Shown here in pieces: positions 18,724 through 22,657 of a stretch of DNA of 22,657 nucleotides. Position 1 is the stretch's first letter; the number at the start of each line of letters is the position of its first letter. The stretch lies in contig QXCR01000286.1 in the NCBI GenBank assembly GCA_004380135.1, positions 1 through 22,657 of the forward strand. Reading direction: 5' to 3'. The position numbers were made by a program, and so were the translations under genes. The notes under the pieces are model-generated. The model saw only the letters and a list, made by a program, of their open reading frames with translations. It made no database searches and was not told the origin of the DNA. Origin of the DNA: Stemphylium vesicarium (Eukaryota > Ascomycota > Dothideomycetes > Pleosporales > Pleosporaceae).

Positions 18724-19063
18724 TGTTAGAATCTAAGCTTAAATATACTTAAATAAGTCTTAGTAAGCTTAAGTAAGTACTAGTACTCTTTTAGCTAGAA
18801 TAGCACTACTATTCCTATTACGTTCTTATGCACGTAGCCTATAACGTATAGATTACCTATACCTAGGTTATCTATTAGTAAGATAGAATATTCTAGATAA
18901 CCTAGCATTTAAAAATAATAAGTAGTAAATAGTAATAATACTTTAGTATCTAACTCCTCTTTTTATATCTAATAGATATACTTTCAACTTTAGTTACTGT
19001 CTTCCGCTATTACTAATACTATTACTAATACTATTAGTAATCCTTCTCTATACCTTCTCTACA
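18724..19063 (+). repeat. Copia-like LTR between gag and protease of Gypsy element 2
   Basis: It begins TGTTAGAATCTAAGC, the form of many fungal Ty1/Copia LTRs, and a plausible end is CTTCTCTACA at 19063. The flanks GTCCT (18719-18723) and GTCAT (19064-19068) agree at four of five positions, a mutated 5-bp duplication at best. Gag motifs end before it and the Gypsy protease resumes after it, so it interrupts the Gypsy coding region. A solo LTR or the 3' end of a truncated Copia are both possible. Confidence 0.5.
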
Positions 19064-19129
19064 GTCATAAAATAACCTTCTATAATATATAAGATATAAA
19101 TCTATAGAATCTCTAACTAAAAAAATAAA

Positions 19130-19330
19130 GTCTTAGTATATAGATATAAAATAATAGGAATTATTAATAATAGTACTATCTAGATAATTATCTTACTATA
19201 AGCAGTAAAAAGATGTAAAATACTTTTATAAGCTAGAAAATAATTAATATAAGTAGTATTAGTAGATAATAATTTAATACGATATAAAGGTAGTATAATA
19301 AAACTAACGACCTAATTATTATTACTAAAT
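19130..19330 (+). pseudogene. Aspartic protease remnant of Gypsy element 2
   Basis: The translation gives IIGIINNSTI, then AVKRCKILL-stop-ARK, LVDNNLIRYKGSIIKLTTQ-like residues and LLLLNI. This follows the retroviral-type protease pattern (IDSGAxxNFI...AVKRLKI...VxLVDGSLxxYKGxI), with the catalytic Asp-Ser/Thr-Gly now Asn-Ser-Thr. Stops occur at Gln-like positions. Confidence 0.65.
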
Positions 19331-19559
19331 ATAAGTAAATATAGAACTAAGTAAATATTAAAAAAATAAATTTTTAAGAAGATATATTAATTAGTTATAA
19401 TGATTTTATTAAGTATAATCTAGCTGTTAATTAGCTATAGAAGATAATACTTAGCTAAGAACCTACGCGTAAGGTTACTAGAGTATAAGAAGAGATACGC
19501 CTAATAGTCTAGAGCTTATCTAAGAATAAAAGAATTAGTAAGAACTTATCTTATAAGAT

Positions 19560-20160
19560 TTATATCTAAGAAGAAGCTTAGCTTATCTTAAAACTAATAT
19601 ACCTAATTGCGCTTAAGTATATGCTAGAATTACGTAAGTATCTTAGAATAAACTTAGGTCAATAATCTATTAATAAGTAAAATAGCCTAATAGCTTTACC
19701 TATACTATTTAGTAAGAAAGCTAATAGAAAATAGCGACTATATATTAACTATTAAAAGATAAAAAGTAGTACAATAGAGAATTAATACTTATTACTATTA
19801 ATAATAGAGCTTATAAATGAACTCTAAAAAGTAAAGTGATTTATAGAATTTAATAATCAAAAAAAAATTTATATTAAAATTACTAAAAGATATAAGTAGA
19901 AGATAGCTTTTAAGATAAAGTATAGACTATATATGTATATAATTATACTATTTAGTTTAATAAACGCGCTAGTAATCTTTTTAGCAGTTATTAATAAGAC
20001 TCTTTATAAGTATTTGGAAATTATTATAATAGTCTACTTAGATAATATACTAGTATATTCTAAAGGCACGCTTAAAGAATATATTCAATATATAAAGAAG
20101 ATACTATATAGAAGCTTAAGTGATATAAGCTATATTTATAAGCTATAAAATATAAAAGAA
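19560..20160 (+). pseudogene. Reverse transcriptase remnant of Gypsy element 2
   Basis: Pieces: IALKYMLELRKYLRINLG, SLIALPILFSKKANRK (for SPAASPILFVPKKDGK), LYINY, STIEN-YLLLLIIEL, IAFKIKYRLYMY (for TAFRTRYGLYEY), SLINALVIFLAVINKTLYKYL and IIIIVYLDNILVYSKGTLKE. A 71-codon stretch at 19933-20148 is still open. The catalytic YLDD is again YLDN. Confidence 0.83.
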
Positions 20161-20279
20161 ATATAAAGGAAAAGTTTTTTCTAAAGTTTATTATCTTAAA
20201 AAAAAGTATGAAAATACATCTAAAGAGAATCTAGACTATATAAAAGTAGAAAATTTAAGAAATAGTTAAGAATATATAA

Positions 20280-20840
20280 TTTTTTTCAAGAATTTATAAA
20301 CTTTTATAAAAAGTTTATTAAAAATTACTTCTAGATTATTATACCTTATAGAAATTATAAAAGAAGAAATATGATATAAATTAAAAAGGAATACTAAGAA
20401 GCTTTTAACTAATTAAAGTAGATATTTCTTTAAAACTCTATACTTAAGATATATAACTCTAGACGTAAAATATAAGTTAAGACTAACGCGTTAGATTATA
20501 TACTTAGCGCTATACTTTTATAGCTATAAAATGATAAAAAATAGAGACTAGTATTCTACTATTCTAAAAAGCTCTCTAAAGTAGAACTTAATTATAATAT
20601 TAACAATAAGAAACTACTTAGAGTAGTAAATACTTAAAAATATTAAAAACTATATATATTAGAACTTTTAGACTAGATTAAAGTATTTTCTAATTATTAA
20701 AACGTAACTAATTTTATTATAATTAAGAAACGTATTAAAAGATAATTCTAATAAGCTAAGATAATCTCTTAGTTTAATTTTAAAATTACTTACTAAGCTA
20801 GATTACTTAATAGAGTAGTAGACGCTCTAAGCTAAAGATC
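20280..20840 (+). pseudogene. RNase H remnant of Gypsy element 2
   Basis: Plus-strand fragments read FF-NL-TFIKSLLKI in the RT thumb/connection, YYSKKLSKVELNYNINNKELLRVVN (for YHSRKLSPAELNYEIHDKELLAIV), KVFSNY-stop-NVTNFIIIKKRI (for VFTDHKNLTYF) and LISLILKLLTKLDYL near the end. Order after RT is as in Ty3/Gypsy elements. Many stops and frame changes. Confidence 0.75.
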
Positions 20841-21349
20841 TAATTTACGAGAAGAAGGCTACTAGGAGCTATATAACGCTCTACTTGAGAAGATACCTAA
20901 TAGTAGTCTAAAGTATAATTAGCTAGAACTAGGTAGAATAGCTAAGGCAACCGCGCGAGTAGAGACGCTACAATAACATCAGTATTCGAAAGTAGCTAGC
21001 TAGAAAGTAAACTATAAAAATATAAGTCAAAATAATCTATACTATAATATAAAAGAGTACTAAAGTACAACTAATAAGAAATAAAATCTATACCTCGATA
21101 CATAAAGATAAACCTTATTATAGAACTATATAAGTCTCTAAAATATAAATATGTAAGACTAGAGGAAATAATTAAATACTTATAAAGGTTTTTATTATAT
21201 TACACTTATAAGTATAGATATAGGATGTTTTAAGTAATTATCTAGTATATTACTAGAATAAGTTTAAGAGATATAAGCTCTATAGTCTACTATAACCCTT
21301 ATAGCTACTAGAATAACTATAAACTAGTATAATAATAAACTTTATTATA
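20841..21349. other. Region between RNase H and integrase of Gypsy element 2
   Basis: No motif is certain. The integrase N-terminal zinc-binding domain should lie here but is too mutated. A less mutated patch lies at about 20935-21000. Confidence 0.4.
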
Positions 21350-21745
21350 AAGCTCCTAAAGTTATTAAAATTAAAATTAGAAAGACTTTTTAATACTATC
21401 TTAGTAATTATATATTGATTAATAAAAAGAGTAGAATTTATACTTATAGAAAAGACTATTATAGCAGAAGAGTACGCGTATAAGGTCTCTTAGGTATTAA
21501 TACTAGAGTAAAAAATATCTAAAAAGCTCATTACTAACTATAATTAACTATTTACGTCTAAATAGTAAGATATATTCTTAGTAAAATTAGGTATTATTAA
21601 AAAGCTCTTAATAAGCACCTACCCTAAGATAGATAGCTAGATAGAATATATAAACTGAATACTAGAGTAGTATCTAAGAATATACGCTAATAAGCTATGA
21701 GATAACTAGATTAAATTCTTACTAATAGTATAATTAGTCTATAAT
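21350..21745 (+). pseudogene. Integrase remnant of Gypsy element 2, broken off at its 3' end
   Basis: Reads LIKRVEFILIEKTIIAEEYAYKVS (for DRLTKRVHLIPIEKTITAEETAYKVS), KKLITNYN-LFTSK (for KKIITDRDPLFTSKFW), IFLVKLGIIKKLLISTYPKI, IEYINRILE-stop-YLRIYANKL and IKFLLIV. This is the Ty3/Gypsy integrase core. The match stops at about 21745, where a G+C-richer sequence begins, so the end of pol and the 3' LTR are displaced or lost. Confidence 0.78.
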
Positions 21746-21747
21746 AG

Positions 21748-22060
21748 CGTTACGGCCCAGCCACACCAGATCACCTCGAAGCAATCAGAGCCAGTCATTA
21801 GCATGACTATTAGCGTTAGCGGGACTTACGGCGTGGTTACCACGCCATATATCACATAACTACTTAAAGTACTTAGTAGTCTTAGTATACTAAGTAGGAC
21901 TAAGTAGGACTTAGTAGTTAGTATCTCTTAGTAGAACTAAGTAACTAAGTAATTTATATTCTCTAAGCATATAGCTATTAAATAACGCACATCTATAGAT
22001 ACTATATTAAAATTTAATATTTAAGCATTAGTACTTAATTCTTAAACTTCTAAGTTATTT
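21748..22060 (+). repeat. LTR-like sequence cutting Gypsy element 2 (left border unsure)
   Basis: It begins near GTTACGGCCCAGCCACACC and stays G+C-rich to about 21850, then becomes AT-rich. It contains a 17-bp near-perfect palindrome (GGCGTGGT-T-ACCACGCC, 21830-21846). It shares an exact 23-mer (22027-22049) with 7488-7510. Placed between the broken integrase and a new gag on the same strand, it looks like the 5' LTR of a third Gypsy element. A canonical TG start and duplication are not visible. Confidence 0.45.
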
Positions 22061-22271
22061 ATTAATCTTTATATTATACTTAACTTATCTTATCTATTAC
22101 GCGCTTAGTTTATTCTTAAGAACTAATTCTAAGACCCTCTAAGAATAGACTTTTATACTTTAAGTATCCTTAATATAAGTAATATAGTAATAGATACTTT
22201 AGATATAACCTATAATACTATATATATATATTAGTATATAGTAATAAGTCTAATTTATACTATAATAATTA

Positions 22272-22657
22272 TAGTAAGCTTAAAGCTTAGCTACTTTAAG
22301 TTAATAAATATCTCTATATTAAAGAAGATAAGATTTATAATAAACCTAAAGTTATATAGACTATTAACTTTCTTTCTAGTAATTTAAAGAAATAGATTAA
22401 CTCTATTTTACACTAAAATATAAATAATAAGTTTAATAACTAAGATTAATATTAATTTTATTAATAACTAGAATACCTTAAAAGCTAAAATAGAAGAAGT
22501 CTTTTTACTCTTTAAGAAATTAGTAGTTATAGAATAAAAAATTTAGAAACTTAGATTAACTAAGTATATTATAAATTATAAAACTAAATTTTTATAATAC
22601 TCTATAGTTAATAATTAGAATATTAATATTTAAATTTAAATATATTAATAAAGTCTT
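22272..22657 (+). pseudogene. Gag remnant of a third Gypsy element (cut by window end)
   Basis: The plus strand reads SKLKA-stop-LL-stop-VNKYLYIKEDKI, then YNKPKVI-stop-TINFLSSNLKK, and after a frame change NTLKAKIEEVFLLFKKLVVIE-stop-KI-stop-KLRLTKYIINYKTKF. These fit fungal Ty3/Gypsy gag (KLKxWLLQV...INFLSxNLKxWI...AEQKIQKLRQTxSVxxYTxEF). Stops occupy Trp and Gln positions as after RIP. It continues beyond the window. Confidence 0.68.

Larger units (their letters stand above)
7180..22657. other. AT-rich, RIP-affected transposon block
   Basis: From about 7180 the sequence turns strongly AT-rich with frequent TA dinucleotides. Every transposon gene in it shows stops at expected Trp and Gln codons, Cys-to-Tyr and Asp-to-Asn changes: transitions on both strands. 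No intact gene of any length is seen. Only short islands (the 101- and 119-bp elements, LTR edges, inverted repeats, 14855-14935, 21748-21850) keep ordinary composition. Confidence 0.9.

Noticed and set aside
7180..22657. CRISPR, tRNA, rRNA or centromere satellite signals
   Set aside because: No regular spacer array, no tRNA-like fold or box sequences, and no tandem satellite; the AT-richness is explained by mutated transposons.
1..22657. Previously undescribed defence or metabolic system
   Set aside because: Every recognisable coding region belongs to a known transposon family or one of two known enzyme/transporter families; nothing supports a new system.

Overview
The window looks like nuclear DNA of a filamentous ascomycete (Pezizomycotina, perhaps Dothideomycetes; the class is inferred from remembered protein families, not from a search). 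The reasons are two protein genes with 49-125 nt spliceosomal introns of fungal type, pogo/Fot-like and Ty3/Gypsy elements, and a 15-kb AT-rich block whose transposons carry dense C-to-T and G-to-A changes. That pattern is typical of repeat-induced point mutation (RIP).

Left part (1-7078), ordinary base composition. The window opens inside the 3' end of a pogo-like transposase relic (1-340). Two apparently intact genes follow, tail to tail with 96 bp between their stop codons: a Dal5/allantoate-permease-like MFS transporter (1141-2911, +, four exons, 530 aa) and a secreted berberine-bridge-type FAD oxidoreductase (4777-3008, -, four exons, 513 aa). The oxidoreductase keeps the flavin-linking His but has Phe at the usual second-linkage Cys. 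Two more pogo-type relics on the minus strand (5752-6300 and 6493-7078) lead into the AT-rich block.

Right part (about 7080-22657), a nested transposon graveyard. A pogo element (7514-16084, minus-strand transposase, 67-bp terminal inverted repeats, TA target duplication) is split by a complete 6594-bp chromodomain Gypsy element. That element (8671-15264) has two equal 232-bp LTRs, a perfect AATAT target duplication, and recognisable gag, RT, RNase H, integrase and chromodomain. The pogo copy also holds a 119-bp TG...CA element with a TAAAA duplication. A related 101-bp element with a TTATA duplication lies just outside it. Removing the insertions leaves about 1848 bp of pogo, and excising the Gypsy restores a pogo-like reading frame across the junction. 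To the right come two ~200-bp direct repeats, another pogo fragment, a second Gypsy element (gag, zinc knuckle, protease, RT, RNase H, integrase) with a Copia-like LTR between gag and protease, and the gag start of a third Gypsy cut by the window end.

Nothing here is a convincing new defence, metabolic or regulatory system. The best leads are structural: the reciprocal RIP pattern of the two LTRs, the family of ~100-120 bp elements that escaped RIP, and the Cys-to-Phe change in the flavoenzyme. All domain calls come from reading translations by eye.
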